This document shows, piece by piece, positions 32,986 to 42,040 of a stretch of DNA of 64,000 nt. Position 1 is the stretch's first letter. Every line of letters starts with the position of its first letter. Source of the stretch: Aurantibacter_A sp965215845 (lineage in GTDB: Bacteria > Bacteroidota > Bacteroidia > Flavobacteriales > Flavobacteriaceae). A program made the translations under genes and the position numbers. The notes under the pieces were generated by a model. The model saw nothing but the letters and a program-made list of their open reading frames with translations. It made no database searches and was not told the DNA's origin. The DNA lies in assembly GCA_965215845.1 (NCBI GenBank), contig CBDCEL010000004.1, positions 2,232,001 through 2,296,000 of the forward strand. The letters run 5' to 3'.

Positions 32986-33032
32986 TATGATACGCTTACA
33001 TATGACAACATAGGTTGGCTAAAAACACAAAA

Positions 33033-33072
33033 TATATGGAATATATCCATAAAAATGGAAATATTCCATATA
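33033..33072. promoter_or_regulatory. Large dyad, candidate operator of the dinB-dnaE module
   Basis: TATATGGAATATATCCAT (33033-33050) and ATGGAAATATTCCATATA (33055-33072) are inverted copies with 17 of 18 matches, separated by AAAA. Each half is itself a palindrome (ATGGAA-TATA-type centre), so the site could bind two regulator dimers. It lies 26 bases before the dinB start. A second hairpin, GCTATCC (33076-33082) with GGATAGC (33090-33096), ends one base before the start codon. A damage-response repressor is the obvious candidate, but no such gene is in the window. Confidence 0.6.
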
Positions 33073-33097
33073 TTAGCTATCCGCTTTTAGGATAGCG

Positions 33098-34312
33098 ATG
33101 AACAAAACCATTCTACATCTGGATCTCGATACATTTTTTGTATCCGTAGAGCGAAAGCTTGATAGCCGCTTAGAGGGTAAGCCGATACTTGTCGGTGGCC
33201 TGAGCGATCGCGGGGTAGTAGCTGCCTGTAGTTATGAGACTCGGGGTTTTGGCATTCATTCGGGCATGCCCATGAAAATGGCCAAGGAACTTTGCCCTGA
33301 AGCTGTACGAATCAAAGGCAATGCGGGTACCTATAGCAAACATTCCGATGAGGTGACCGAGATTATCAAAGAGAAAGTACCCGTGTTCGAGAAATCGAGT
33401 ATCGATGAATTTTACGCAGACCTTTCGGGAATGGACCGTTTTTTCGGAGCCTATAAATATGCATCTGAATTACGACGAAAAATCATGGGGGAAACCGGTC
33501 TTCCCATTTCCTTTGGACTATCGGTCAACAAAGTGGTTTCTAAAGTGGCTACGAATGAGGCCAAACCGAACAATCAACTAAAAATCGATTACGGACTCGA
33601 AAAACCTTTTTTGGCGCCACTTTCCATAAAGAAAATCCCCATGGTGGGCGATAAGACCTATCAAACGCTTCGTAACCTAGGCTTGCGAAAAGTTGGCACT
33701 GTGCAAGAAATGCCAATGGATGTCATGCAACGAGTGCTCGGTAAAAATGGCACCGTTATCTGGAAACGGGCCAATGGTATCGATCATACGCCGGTGATTC
33801 CATTTTGGGAGCGGAAATCGATTTCCAATGAGCGCACTTTTGATAAAGATACCATTGATATCGTGAAATTAAGGGGCCTGCTGATCGCCATGACCGAGAA
33901 TTTGGCCTATCAGTTGCGACGGGGGGAAAAGTTGACCGCCTGTATCGCGGTCAAGATCCGCTACTCCGATTTCAATACCTATTCGAAACAGGCACGAATA
34001 CCCTATACCAGCGCAGACCATATTTTGATACCGAAGATTTTGGAAATGTTCAAGACACTATATAATCGAAGGTTATTGGTAAGACTCATCGGAATCAGGT
34101 TCAGCCATTTGGTCAGCGGCAATTACCAGATCAACCTCTTCGAAGATACCGAGGAGGCTTTGAATCTTTATCAGGCCATGGATCATATTCGAAATCGCTA
34201 TGGCGATAAAAGTGTCGTGCGTGCATCGGCCATGGGCAAAAATACCATTGGGCGAATGCACAATCCGTTTAATGGGCAACCACCTATTGTGTTGGCGCAT
34301 AGAAAGCAATGA
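33098..34312 (+). CDS. dinB: Y-family DNA polymerase (DinB/Pol IV type)
   Basis: A translesion polymerase of 404 residues. Catalytic metal ligands are present in LHLDLDTFFVSVE (Asp9; steric-gate Phe next to it) and in KSSIDEFYADLSGMDRFFG. The thumb helix-hairpin-helix motif is near MVGDKTYQTLRNLGLRKVGTVQ. A little-finger domain follows. The acidic residues are kept, so unlike ImuB it should be active. It heads a translesion unit with the DnaE-like polymerase at 34794, from which it is separated by a repeat-flanked small gene. Confidence 0.92.
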   Translation: MNKTILHLDLDTFFVSVERKLDSRLEGKPILVGGLSDRGVVAACSYETRGFGIHSGMPMKMAKELCPEAVRIKGNAGTYSKHSDEVTEIIKEKVPVFEKSSIDEFYADLSGMDRFFGAYKYASELRRKIMGETGLPISFGLSVNKVVSKVATNEAKPNNQLKIDYGLEKPFLAPLSIKKIPMVGDKTYQTLRNLGLRKVGTVQEMPMDVMQRVLGKNGTVIWKRANGIDHTPVIPFWERKSISNERTFDKDTIDIVKLRGLLIAMTENLAYQLRRGEKLTACIAVKIRYSDFNTYSKQARIPYTSADHILIPKILEMFKTLYNRRLLVRLIGIRFSHLVSGNYQINLFEDTEEALNLYQAMDHIRNRYGDKSVVRASAMGKNTIGRMHNPFNGQPPIVLAHRKQ

Positions 34313-34313
34313 T

Positions 34314-34348
34314 AAATTCCAAATAACAAAATCCAAATCCCAATAATT
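34314..34348 (+). repeat. Left inverted repeat of the four-helix-bundle cassette
   Basis: A 35-base A/C-rich block built from AAATTCCAAAT and AAAATCCAAAT units. It starts two bases after the dinB stop and ends at the ATG of the small gene. The same units occur inverted at 34741-34789 and in direct sense at 52855-52886. Confidence 0.65.
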
Positions 34349-34720
34349 ATGACAAAACAAAAGGTTTACAATTTAGAGGACAGAACATATTTATTTGCAA
34401 AAGAATGCCGCTTTTTTATTAGAACACTTCCTAAGACTTTAAACAATATTGAAGATGGAAAACAACTAATAAGAGCTTCTGGGTCAGTAGGTGCAAATTA
34501 TATTGAAGCCAATGAGAAACTTGGCGATAAAGACTTTTTGATGAGAGCCAAAATTGCAAGGAAGGAAGCTAAAGAAGCACACTATTGGCTTAAACTTTTA
34601 AGAGACCTAAACGACAATTATCGCGAAAAGGCTGAAGAACTAATAACAGAGGCTCTTGAACTAAGAAGAATTTTATCATCCATAATCAATAAATCCCGAC
34701 TTCAAAAACCTAAATTCTAA
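34349..34720 (+). CDS. Four-helix-bundle protein (23S rRNA intervening-sequence / S23 family)
   Basis: A 123-residue all-helical protein with the family landmarks KECRFFIRTLPKTLNN, the core SGSVGANYIEANE, then RAKIARKEAKEAHYWLKLL and a closing helix RRILSSIINKSR. Relatives are encoded inside 23S rRNA intervening sequences and resemble the accessory protein Avd of diversity-generating retroelements. The function is unknown; nucleic-acid binding is suspected from the basic surface. It is visibly more A/T-rich than the polymerase genes on both sides and is flanked by inverted repeats, so it looks inserted. A small hairpin (GGCTT/AAGCC, 34722-34735) follows its stop. Confidence 0.86.
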   Translation: MTKQKVYNLEDRTYLFAKECRFFIRTLPKTLNNIEDGKQLIRASGSVGANYIEANEKLGDKDFLMRAKIARKEAKEAHYWLKLLRDLNDNYREKAEELITEALELRRILSSIINKSRLQKPKF

Positions 34721-34740
34721 AGGCTTCGCAAAGCCAACTA

Positions 34741-34789
34741 AACTTGGTATTTGGATTTTGGTATTTGGTATTTGGAATTTTGGTGTTTG
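34741..34789 (-). repeat. Right inverted repeat of the four-helix-bundle cassette
   Basis: Read on the minus strand this block consists of CCAAAATTCCAAATACC and CCAAAATCCAAATACC units, matching the left copy at 34314-34348 with one extra 7-base unit. It ends five bases before the DnaE2 start codon and has added in-frame codons that could be mistaken for the DnaE2 N-terminus. Confidence 0.65.
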
Positions 34790-34793
34790 TACC

Positions 34794-37700
34794 ATGTACC
34801 TCAATTGCCACACATATTATAGTCTTCGCTTCGGAACCTTTTCCGAAAAGGAGCTTTTGCGCCTTGCCCAAGAGCACCATGTCACCCAATTGGCCCTGAC
34901 GGATATCAATAACACTTCGGCCGGACTCAATTTTGTGCGATTGGCCCCCCAGTATAACGTAAAACCCATTTTGGGCATTGATTTTCGCAATGGGGCCGAT
35001 CAATGTTATGTGGGTATCGCCAAAAACAATGAAGGCTATTTAGAACTCAACAATTTTCTTTCAGAACATCTACACGACGAAAAAAATTTTCTTCCCGTTG
35101 CCCCAAAATTCGAACATGCCTATATCATCTATCCTTTTGAAAAGGCGGTACAGAACAACCAATATCGTTTTGCAGCACATGAATTCGTCGGGATCTCCAT
35201 TGCTGACCTCCGCCGTTTGCCTTTTTCCAGGTTATTGAAATTAAAAGATAAATTGGTCGTACAACAACCTGTCACATTTCGAAACAAGCGTGACTTCAAT
35301 GCCCATCGTTTATTACGCGCCATTGACAATAGTATCTTATTGAGCAAGCTCGAAAAAATCGAGGAGGGTGATGAGAACGAAAAGATGTTTCCTATCGAGA
35401 ACTTGGCGATAGCCTTTTCGGAGTATCCTTTTATTTTGGAAAACACCGAGCGATTGATGGAATCTTGTTCCATCGAGTTTGATTTTTCAAAAGGTCGAGA
35501 ACCACAGAACTTAAAAACCTATTCGGGAAGCCGGGAAGAGGATGAAAAAATGATTGAACACCTTTGTCAAGAAGGATTGCCCTATCGCTATCCTGATGGG
35601 GGCGAAGAGATTCAGGAGCGTTTAAAAAAGGAATTGAAACTGATAAAGAAAAAAGGATTCGTGTCTTATTTCTTGATCAACTGGGATATTGTCTCCGAGG
35701 CACGAAGAAGGGGCTTTTTCTATGTAGGTCGTGGTAGTGGGGCAAATAGTATCGTAGCCTATTTACTTCGCATTACCGATGTAGACCCTATAGACCTGGA
35801 TCTTTATTTTGAGCGGTTCATCAATTTGTACCGTGCCAATCCGCCTGATTTTGACATTGATTTTTCACATCGCGATCGCCCAGAAATGACCGAATATATT
35901 TTCGACCGTTTTGAGCATGTGGCATTGTTGGGTACCTATGTCACTTTTAAACGCCGAGGCGTAATCCGTGAACTGGGAAAGGTATTTGGACTCCCAAAAA
36001 GTGAAATCGATTTTCTTTCCGAAGGAAGGTATAATGCTTCAAAACTCGACGAGGTCTCTCGTTTGGTCCTGAAATATGGGCAATTGATACACGGAATGCC
36101 CAATTATCTGAGTATTCATGCCGGAGGAATATTGATCAGCGAAAAACCCTTACATTGGTTTTCGGCTACGAACATGCCTCCTAAGGGCTTTCCCACTACG
36201 CAATACGATATGGTCATCGCAGAGGATGTCGGGCTGTATAAGTTTGATATTTTGGGTCAACGTGGGCTGGCCAAAATCAAGGAATCTTTGGAAATTATCG
36301 CATATAATCGACCTGATGAGTCCGATGGTTTTGATATTCACAACGTAAAAAAATTTCTAAAAGACCCGGTAATCAATGACCTTATAAAAACGGCGCAATG
36401 TATGGGCTGCTTTTATGTGGAGTCGCCTGCCATGCGCATGTTGCTTAAAAAGTTGGAAGTTGACAATTATCTCGGATTGGTAGCGGCAAGTTCGATTATC
36501 CGTCCCGGGGTGGCAAAAAGCGGCATGATGCGCGAGTACATTTTGAGGCATCGCAATGAAGGTAGGGCAGAGGAGAGGGCACACCCTGTCATGTTGGATA
36601 TTATGCCCGAGACTTACGGCGTAATGGTATATCAAGAAGATGTCATCAAGGTGGCCAATATTTTTGCCGGCCTTGATCTTGGCGAGGCCGATGTGTTGCG
36701 TCGTGGTATGAGCGGAAAGTTCCGTTCGCGGGAAGAGTTTCAAAAAGTAAAGGAAAAGTTTTTCCAGAACTGTAGAAAAAGGAATTACGAAGAGGAGCTT
36801 ATCTCTGAGATTTGGGAACAGATCGCCAGCTTTGCGGGCTATGCCTTTGCGAAGGGGCACTCCGCTTCCTATGCCGTAGAAAGTTATCAGACCCTTTTTC
36901 TACGTGCCTATTATCCGTTGGAATATATGGTGGCCGTGCTCAACAATGGCGGTGGATTTTACCGTTCTGAATTTTATGTGCACGAGGCCCGAATGATGGG
37001 GGCGACCATCCATCCGCCCTGTATCAACAGGAGCTTCAACAAAAATGTAATCTACGGAACCGACATCTTTCTCGGTTTTGGCTACCTGAGAGAATTGGAA
37101 AATCGTGTATCGGAACGTATCTTGAAAGAAAGGTCGACCAACGGAAATTTCACTTCCCTGGAAGATTTTTTGGATCGTGTTTTTATAACCGTCGATCAAG
37201 CAAGTATTCTGATCCGTATCGATGCATTTCGGTTTACAGCTGTGAACAAACATAAATTGTTATGGAAGGCACATCTCTTTTTGAACAAGAATGTGAAAAT
37301 CGATCACCCGAAATTGTTTCCGCCGAGGCATCAAGATTTTAAGATTCCCCAATTACATACTACGAAGCTCGAAACGGCCTTTACTCAAATAGAACTTTTG
37401 GGTTTCCCGCTCCTTAGCCCGTTTGAACTGTTGGCAAAGCCCTTGGAGAACGATCGTTGTGCCAAAGATTTGGAAAAATACTTGAACCACCACATTGATA
37501 TCTATGGTTATTTGGTCACGGTCAAAAATACCACCACCCATAATGGCAAGCAGATGCACTTTGCTACTTTGGTAGATCAACAGGGCGAAGTTTTCGATAC
37601 GGTGCTCTTCCCACCGGTAGCGGCAAAATATTATTTTAGGGGCAGGGGCATTTATCGTTTCTATGGCAAAGTGGTCAGTGAATTTGGATTTTTAAGCATT

Positions 37701-37820
37701 GAGGTCATCAAAATGCAGAAACAAGACTATATACCTGATCCCAGATATGCCGAGATGAAAACAAGCGCTAAGGTTTTTCAACAGAAAAAGACGATAAAAA
37801 TTGATAGTGTTCAAGAATAA
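34794..37820 (+). CDS. dnaE2: DnaE2-like (error-prone) DNA polymerase III alpha subunit
   Basis: A C-family polymerase of 1008 residues, shorter than the replicative DnaE at 55939. The N-terminal PHP domain starts MYLNCHTYYSLRFGTFSE and has lost some canonical metal ligands (NCHT instead of HLHNH). The palm shows YVGRGSGANSIVAYLL and the catalytic PPDFDIDFSHRDR. The region VMVYQEDVIKVA and the fingers KGHSASYAVESYQTLFLRAYYP follow, then a C-terminal OB domain. There is no proofreading domain. The start is set at 34794, because codons upstream derive from the repeat. Its place after dinB marks it as a translesion polymerase, probably damage-inducible. Confidence 0.88.
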   Translation: MYLNCHTYYSLRFGTFSEKELLRLAQEHHVTQLALTDINNTSAGLNFVRLAPQYNVKPILGIDFRNGADQCYVGIAKNNEGYLELNNFLSEHLHDEKNFLPVAPKFEHAYIIYPFEKAVQNNQYRFAAHEFVGISIADLRRLPFSRLLKLKDKLVVQQPVTFRNKRDFNAHRLLRAIDNSILLSKLEKIEEGDENEKMFPIENLAIAFSEYPFILENTERLMESCSIEFDFSKGREPQNLKTYSGSREEDEKMIEHLCQEGLPYRYPDGGEEIQERLKKELKLIKKKGFVSYFLINWDIVSEARRRGFFYVGRGSGANSIVAYLLRITDVDPIDLDLYFERFINLYRANPPDFDIDFSHRDRPEMTEYIFDRFEHVALLGTYVTFKRRGVIRELGKVFGLPKSEIDFLSEGRYNASKLDEVSRLVLKYGQLIHGMPNYLSIHAGGILISEKPLHWFSATNMPPKGFPTTQYDMVIAEDVGLYKFDILGQRGLAKIKESLEIIAYNRPDESDGFDIHNVKKFLKDPVINDLIKTAQCMGCFYVESPAMRMLLKKLEVDNYLGLVAASSIIRPGVAKSGMMREYILRHRNEGRAEERAHPVMLDIMPETYGVMVYQEDVIKVANIFAGLDLGEADVLRRGMSGKFRSREEFQKVKEKFFQNCRKRNYEEELISEIWEQIASFAGYAFAKGHSASYAVESYQTLFLRAYYPLEYMVAVLNNGGGFYRSEFYVHEARMMGATIHPPCINRSFNKNVIYGTDIFLGFGYLRELENRVSERILKERSTNGNFTSLEDFLDRVFITVDQASILIRIDAFRFTAVNKHKLLWKAHLFLNKNVKIDHPKLFPPRHQDFKIPQLHTTKLETAFTQIELLGFPLLSPFELLAKPLENDRCAKDLEKYLNHHIDIYGYLVTVKNTTTHNGKQMHFATLVDQQGEVFDTVLFPPVAAKYYFRGRGIYRFYGKVVSEFGFLSIEVIKMQKQDYIPDPRYAEMKTSAKVFQQKKTIKIDSVQE

Positions 37821-37929
37821 GCCCTAAGCCTTCCCAGTATTTAAGGAGAGAATAGTTTTGTATCACGTGCACAATCAATTAACTTCAACTTGAGTATCAT
37901 TAAATGATTCAAGTCAAAACTTTCGTCAA

Positions 37930-38691
37930 GTGAATACCTATCATAGGTTACCTATTTTGGATGGATTAGAATTATTGGATGCAAAAAATCATGTGGTGAG
38001 TTTTCCCATGCACACGCATGAGACTTATAATATTGCCTTAATTCTTAATGGTACGCTCAAGACAATTATCGAGAATAAGTCGGTTGCCGCCCCAAAGGGT
38101 ACCTTATTTGTAACAAATCCTCAAGATATAAGAGCTAATATCTGCGACGCCAAAATCGGTAATTCCTTCCTTACATTTTATATTTCTCCAGAAGTGGTTA
38201 TTTCATTGAACAATGGAGCAAATGCCTTTTTTGAAAATAGAGTGATTCTTAATCCTGAGTTGTTCGAAAAATTCTATTTTTTGTCCCAAAGATTCAATGA
38301 CCCCAAAACTGATTTTGAACCCCTCTTTGTAAACGCCCTGAAGAAACTGATTGTCGGTTATTCAAATACGAAAACTGTGGAATACCGAGGTGGTACCAAT
38401 TTCAAAACATATATTGAAGGGCTTGAATTTGAGGATTTTTCTTTGGAAAAAACTGCTCACCAGTTCGGATTGAACAAATACAAATTTCTTCGTCTATTTA
38501 AGCAAGAAACCGGCCTAACGCCAAACCAGTATGTAATCTTGAAACGTTTGGAAAAAAGTAAGCGATTGCTTCAAAAGGGCAATACGATAGCTGATGCCGC
38601 AATTGCTTCTGGTTTTTATGACAATGCCCATTATTACAGGCATTTCAAAAAGTTTCTTGGAATTACCCCCCTAGCCTATCAAAAGGCCTGA
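37930..38691 (+). CDS. AraC-family transcriptional regulator
   Basis: A 253-residue activator. The N-terminal cupin-like sensor contains FPMHTHETYNIALILNGTLKTII. The C-terminal ~95 residues are the two helix-turn-helix AraC domain (FSLEKTAHQFGLNKYKFLRLFKQETGLTPNQYV and IADAAIASGFYDNAHYYRHFKKFLGITP). It starts with GTG; an upstream ATG is in another frame. The ligand is unknown. It may control the M23 peptidase gene that follows after 51 bases. Confidence 0.88.
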   Translation: MNTYHRLPILDGLELLDAKNHVVSFPMHTHETYNIALILNGTLKTIIENKSVAAPKGTLFVTNPQDIRANICDAKIGNSFLTFYISPEVVISLNNGANAFFENRVILNPELFEKFYFLSQRFNDPKTDFEPLFVNALKKLIVGYSNTKTVEYRGGTNFKTYIEGLEFEDFSLEKTAHQFGLNKYKFLRLFKQETGLTPNQYVILKRLEKSKRLLQKGNTIADAAIASGFYDNAHYYRHFKKFLGITPLAYQKA

Positions 38692-38742
38692 TCCTTTACA
38701 GTGCAATATTGTACAATGTTCACATGAAATTAAGCATCATAT

Positions 38743-39993
38743 TTGTCAAAACTGACAAACATGATTATGACAATCGATCAAAAATGTAGAAAACTTCTAA
38801 TGATTCTTGTTCTGATTTCAAGTTGTGGCGGTGAACCAGAACAGTCTTCAAACCTTTCCGATAAACCCGATGAGAAAATTCATTATCTAACCCGACATGG
38901 GTTGCCCGTTGAGATAATTGAGGGCTATGTGGCCTTTAAGCCCCCTACTTTTTATGCGCAAGGGAAGCTTAATTTTATATATGAGCTCAATATTTTAAAT
39001 AATCATAGACAAAGTTTTGAATTGAATGAAGTAGCTGTTTTTGACGTAGAAAATGATAATGTTCCCATTGCCGTTTTTGACTCTCTTTATTTAAACAATG
39101 AATTTGATCGACCTGGGCTTTTAAATACAGAAGAAACAAGAACATTGAAGGGAGGACAATTTGGTATAGTTCATTTAAACTTAACAATGGATAAGAAAAG
39201 GCCCTTGCCAAAACAGATTTTTCATAGACTTGGTTTTGGATTAAAACGAGAAAACGGAACCCAAAAAAAGTTTCCGATGGATGTTGCCCTGATAGACTTT
39301 CCAAAACCGACCGAATTGACCATGCCTTTACCATTTAAAAAAGGACTGTGGTTCTATGGAGCGACTTCCCATAAAGCGTCTCGGGTAATCACTGAGGGAA
39401 AAGCCACTTATGCCCAACGATTTGCGCTAGACTGGGTGTATTTGGAAGAAGATGGTACAATGAGAAAGGGTGAACCGGAGAAAAACGAAAGTTACCCTAC
39501 CTACGGTATTGAGGTTATGGCGGTTGCGGATGGCGTTGTCGTTGATGTGAAGGATAGTATCCCCGAAAATATTCCCGGCTCAGAAGAAATGCCGGTAAGG
39601 CTGACGAGAGAAACCGGTTCGGGAAATTCAATTACGATTGCCATTAGCGATACCATTCACGCCCATTACGCGCACTTTATTCCAAAAAGCTTAAAGGTCA
39701 AAGTCGGTGATAAGGTAACCAAAGGACAAGTTATTGCACTCTTGGGGAATAGCGGAAGTTCTACAGGGCCACATCTTCATTTTCATTTGGAAACGGCCAG
39801 TAAATATCCTTTAGGCGGAGAGGGAATTCCATATCACTTGGAAGGCTTTGATCAATATATCAGCTTCGAGGATGAAGAATGGGCCAAATGGGACTCACTT
39901 TTTTTAAAAGAAAAAATTCTTTTGCCAGAAACCCCTTTTGCGATAAGATCGAACGAACTGCCAATAGCCAACGGTTTTATTAGGTTCGACTAA
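38743..39993 (+). CDS. M23-family metallopeptidase, predicted lipoprotein
   Basis: A 416-residue cell-envelope protein. A hydrophobic leader ends in VLISSCGGEPEQSS (lipobox). The N-terminal ~190 residues form a β-rich domain. The C-terminal LytM/M23 domain has RFALDWVY, HAHYAHFIPKSLKVKVGDKV, then GQVIALLGNSGSSTGPHLHFHLE, which holds the zinc and catalytic histidines. It probably cuts peptidoglycan cross-links or another glycine-rich peptide. It is in line with the AraC gene and convergent, four bases apart, with the DUF1080 gene. Confidence 0.82.
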   Translation: MSKLTNMIMTIDQKCRKLLMILVLISSCGGEPEQSSNLSDKPDEKIHYLTRHGLPVEIIEGYVAFKPPTFYAQGKLNFIYELNILNNHRQSFELNEVAVFDVENDNVPIAVFDSLYLNNEFDRPGLLNTEETRTLKGGQFGIVHLNLTMDKKRPLPKQIFHRLGFGLKRENGTQKKFPMDVALIDFPKPTELTMPLPFKKGLWFYGATSHKASRVITEGKATYAQRFALDWVYLEEDGTMRKGEPEKNESYPTYGIEVMAVADGVVVDVKDSIPENIPGSEEMPVRLTRETGSGNSITIAISDTIHAHYAHFIPKSLKVKVGDKVTKGQVIALLGNSGSSTGPHLHFHLETASKYPLGGEGIPYHLEGFDQYISFEDEEWAKWDSLFLKEKILLPETPFAIRSNELPIANGFIRFD

Positions 39994-39997
39994 GAAT

Positions 39998-40804
39998 TTA
40001 TGAACCTTTCAATCTCACATTCCGATATTCGACTTTCATCGGTGGCCCCACATGAACTTGAAACCCCAATTTGCCCGAAGACTTTCTATTGATCGAATCG
40101 TTATCAATAACATCGCTCATCAAAATGCCGTTGATATAATGTTGCATGCGGTTGGCTTTGATAATCAAATGGGCTTCGTTCCAATCACCTTTCTTGATTT
40201 TCGTTTTTAGCGAATCGATGTGCCCTAGGGATTGCAAAATGGTTCGACTTTGCCAAGCATTTTTTTGTACGTTGGCCCGCAGCGAGCCCTCTGCATGGGA
40301 ATTTGGTTGGGACGAGATTTCAGCTTTTTCACCGCGGTAGGCCAAGGTGGTACGTTTACGTTCTTCATAATTCTGGCCCGTATAACGGTTCTTTCCATCG
40401 ATATCTGCCTGATAACCTCGCAATGCAAACGGAATCGTATCTAATTGCTCACTTCGGTAATTGATGCCACTGTTGCCGTTTTCGGAAATCTTGAATTCGG
40501 CTTTGAGCTCAAAATCCCCTGGCTCGGCTTCCCCATAAATCAAAAAGGTGTTGGCTTGCAAAATCGTTTCCGGGGTAATTTCCCCTACAATATTTCCGTT
40601 TTCAACACGCCAATAGGTCGTATCTCCCTTCCAATTTGTCAAAGTTGCTCCATCAAAAATCGGTATAAAGCCATCATTTTGGCGACCTTCTTTTTCGTTG
40701 GCTTCGACCACTTTTTCCTTTTGCTTCTCTTTGCACGATTGTAAGGTCAATACAAAGACAAATAAGAATACCATGCCCGATTGAAATCTAAAATGCTTTC
40801 CCAT
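39998..40804 (-). CDS. DUF1080 (3-keto-disaccharide hydrolase-like) lipoprotein
   Basis: A 268-residue predicted lipoprotein. The leader VFLFVFVLTLQSCKEK gives a lipobox, followed by an E/K-rich tether. The DUF1080 jelly roll starts at GFIPIFDGATLTNWKGD and includes GNIVGEITPET, NSGINYRSE and WNEAHLIIKANRMQHYINGI. Members bind or cleave glycosidic bonds, notably of 3-keto-glucosides. It lies two bases from the FG-GAP gene upstream, so the two are co-transcribed. The Gfo/Idh/MocA enzyme at 27680 would be a functional partner type, though it is not adjacent. Confidence 0.84.
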   Translation of the reverse strand: MGKHFRFQSGMVFLFVFVLTLQSCKEKQKEKVVEANEKEGRQNDGFIPIFDGATLTNWKGDTTYWRVENGNIVGEITPETILQANTFLIYGEAEPGDFELKAEFKISENGNSGINYRSEQLDTIPFALRGYQADIDGKNRYTGQNYEERKRTTLAYRGEKAEISSQPNSHAEGSLRANVQKNAWQSRTILQSLGHIDSLKTKIKKGDWNEAHLIIKANRMQHYINGILMSDVIDNDSINRKSSGKLGFQVHVGPPMKVEYRNVRLKGS

Positions 40805-40805
40805 A

Positions 40806-41975
40806 TTAATTGTCGTTTCCTAAGTTATAATAGATATACAGGCCGTCTTTGCCGGCCACGATAATGTCTTTGAGGCCGGATCGGTTCAAGTCTTTAACGG
40901 CGAAGTGGATTCCAGTACCCTTTCCGCTGCCGAATGTTCCGTGGTCTATAGTGTGTTTGATAAATTTATTTCCGTTGAATTGGTAATAATATATACCATA
41001 GGGGTCATTGCTTCCTGGATCCTTGCCGTTATGGGCACGATAGCGTTTGCCCGTTATCAGCTCGCCTTTTCCATCACCATCAATATCCGCCCATTCCATG
41101 GTGTGAAATTGTGAATTGTCAGAATCGATGGAATGTTTTGTCCAGGTGGTATTTCCATCCTTCAATTTCTGTTCATACCAATCGAGCCCATAATCATGGC
41201 CTTGACCCACTATGATGTCATTAAGGCCATCGGCATTGACATCAAGAACCAAAATAGGAACGCTGGCTTTTCCCAAATCAAAATCGGCGTGAAGCACCCA
41301 ATTTCCATTAAAGGGATTTTCCGGAGATTGAAGCCAACCATTTCTGAGGACAAAATCACCTTTTCCATCGCCGTTGATATCCCCAAATCCAAGTCCATGG
41401 TCATGCTTACCGAAAATTTCGAAGGCTTCAAATACAGATGCCCCCTTTCCATTTTTTTCCTTTTTTAAGCGGTAAATGATCAATGGGTCATTTGGGGTAT
41501 TCGGAATAATTTCATGGGTTCCATCGCCATCGACATCCCATAACCGTGTCGCCTCGATATTTCCGGCATTGGCAATAAGATGCTCTGGCCAAGGGTCATC
41601 GTTGCCCGGATTCTCTCGCCATACGAGTCGTTGCTCAAACCATCCTCCTGTGATATAATCCATCAGCCCATCACCATTGATTTCCAAAGGAAGGGTCGAA
41701 AAGTCGTCATAATATTCCCCATGTCGTTTAAGATCACCGATAAAATGTCTCTCGAGATAATCAGGCCCTTCATACCAATAGGAACCTGAGACCAAATCTG
41801 GATTTTCGTCATCATTGACATCAAAGACACCGACCGACTCAAAACTTTCGGAGGCTATTTTCTTTTTTTTAAAGCTTAAGATTTTGGGAGCATCGGCCGG
41901 CAGGGATTTCTTTTGAGCTTCGGAAAAAAAGCCCAAAAGAACAAATAAAGTCCAAAGCCGAAGATTTAATTTCAT
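40806..41975 (-). CDS. Exported FG-GAP/VCBS repeat protein
   Basis: A 389-residue protein with a signal peptide (LWTLFVLLGFFSEAQ). It then has about six β-propeller blades carrying calcium-type loops: DVNDDENPDLV, DINGDGKGDFV, DVNADGLNDIIV and DIDGDGKGELITG. It is probably an extracellular or periplasmic adhesion or carbohydrate-binding propeller. It is the first gene of a pair with the DUF1080 lipoprotein. Confidence 0.85.
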   Translation of the reverse strand: MKLNLRLWTLFVLLGFFSEAQKKSLPADAPKILSFKKKKIASESFESVGVFDVNDDENPDLVSGSYWYEGPDYLERHFIGDLKRHGEYYDDFSTLPLEINGDGLMDYITGGWFEQRLVWRENPGNDDPWPEHLIANAGNIEATRLWDVDGDGTHEIIPNTPNDPLIIYRLKKEKNGKGASVFEAFEIFGKHDHGLGFGDINGDGKGDFVLRNGWLQSPENPFNGNWVLHADFDLGKASVPILVLDVNADGLNDIIVGQGHDYGLDWYEQKLKDGNTTWTKHSIDSDNSQFHTMEWADIDGDGKGELITGKRYRAHNGKDPGSNDPYGIYYYQFNGNKFIKHTIDHGTFGSGKGTGIHFAVKDLNRSGLKDIIVAGKDGLYIYYNLGNDN

Positions 41976-42040
41976 ATCGCCAACGATGATTACGGTAAAT
42001 ATATCAATGATTTGCCTTTCTAAAATATTTATCTTTAAAG

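Noticed and set aside
33098..34312. Calling the Y-family polymerase ImuB
   Set aside because: ImuB proteins have lost the catalytic acids, whereas this one keeps DLD and DE at the active site.
34758..34793. Upstream start for dnaE2 adding MVFGIWNFGVCT
   Set aside because: Those codons are read from the flanking repeat; the PHP domain begins at MYLNCH (34794).
36357..36860. 167-codon antisense ORF within dnaE2
   Set aside because: The His/Arg-rich product has no family features and lies over conserved polymerase sequence.
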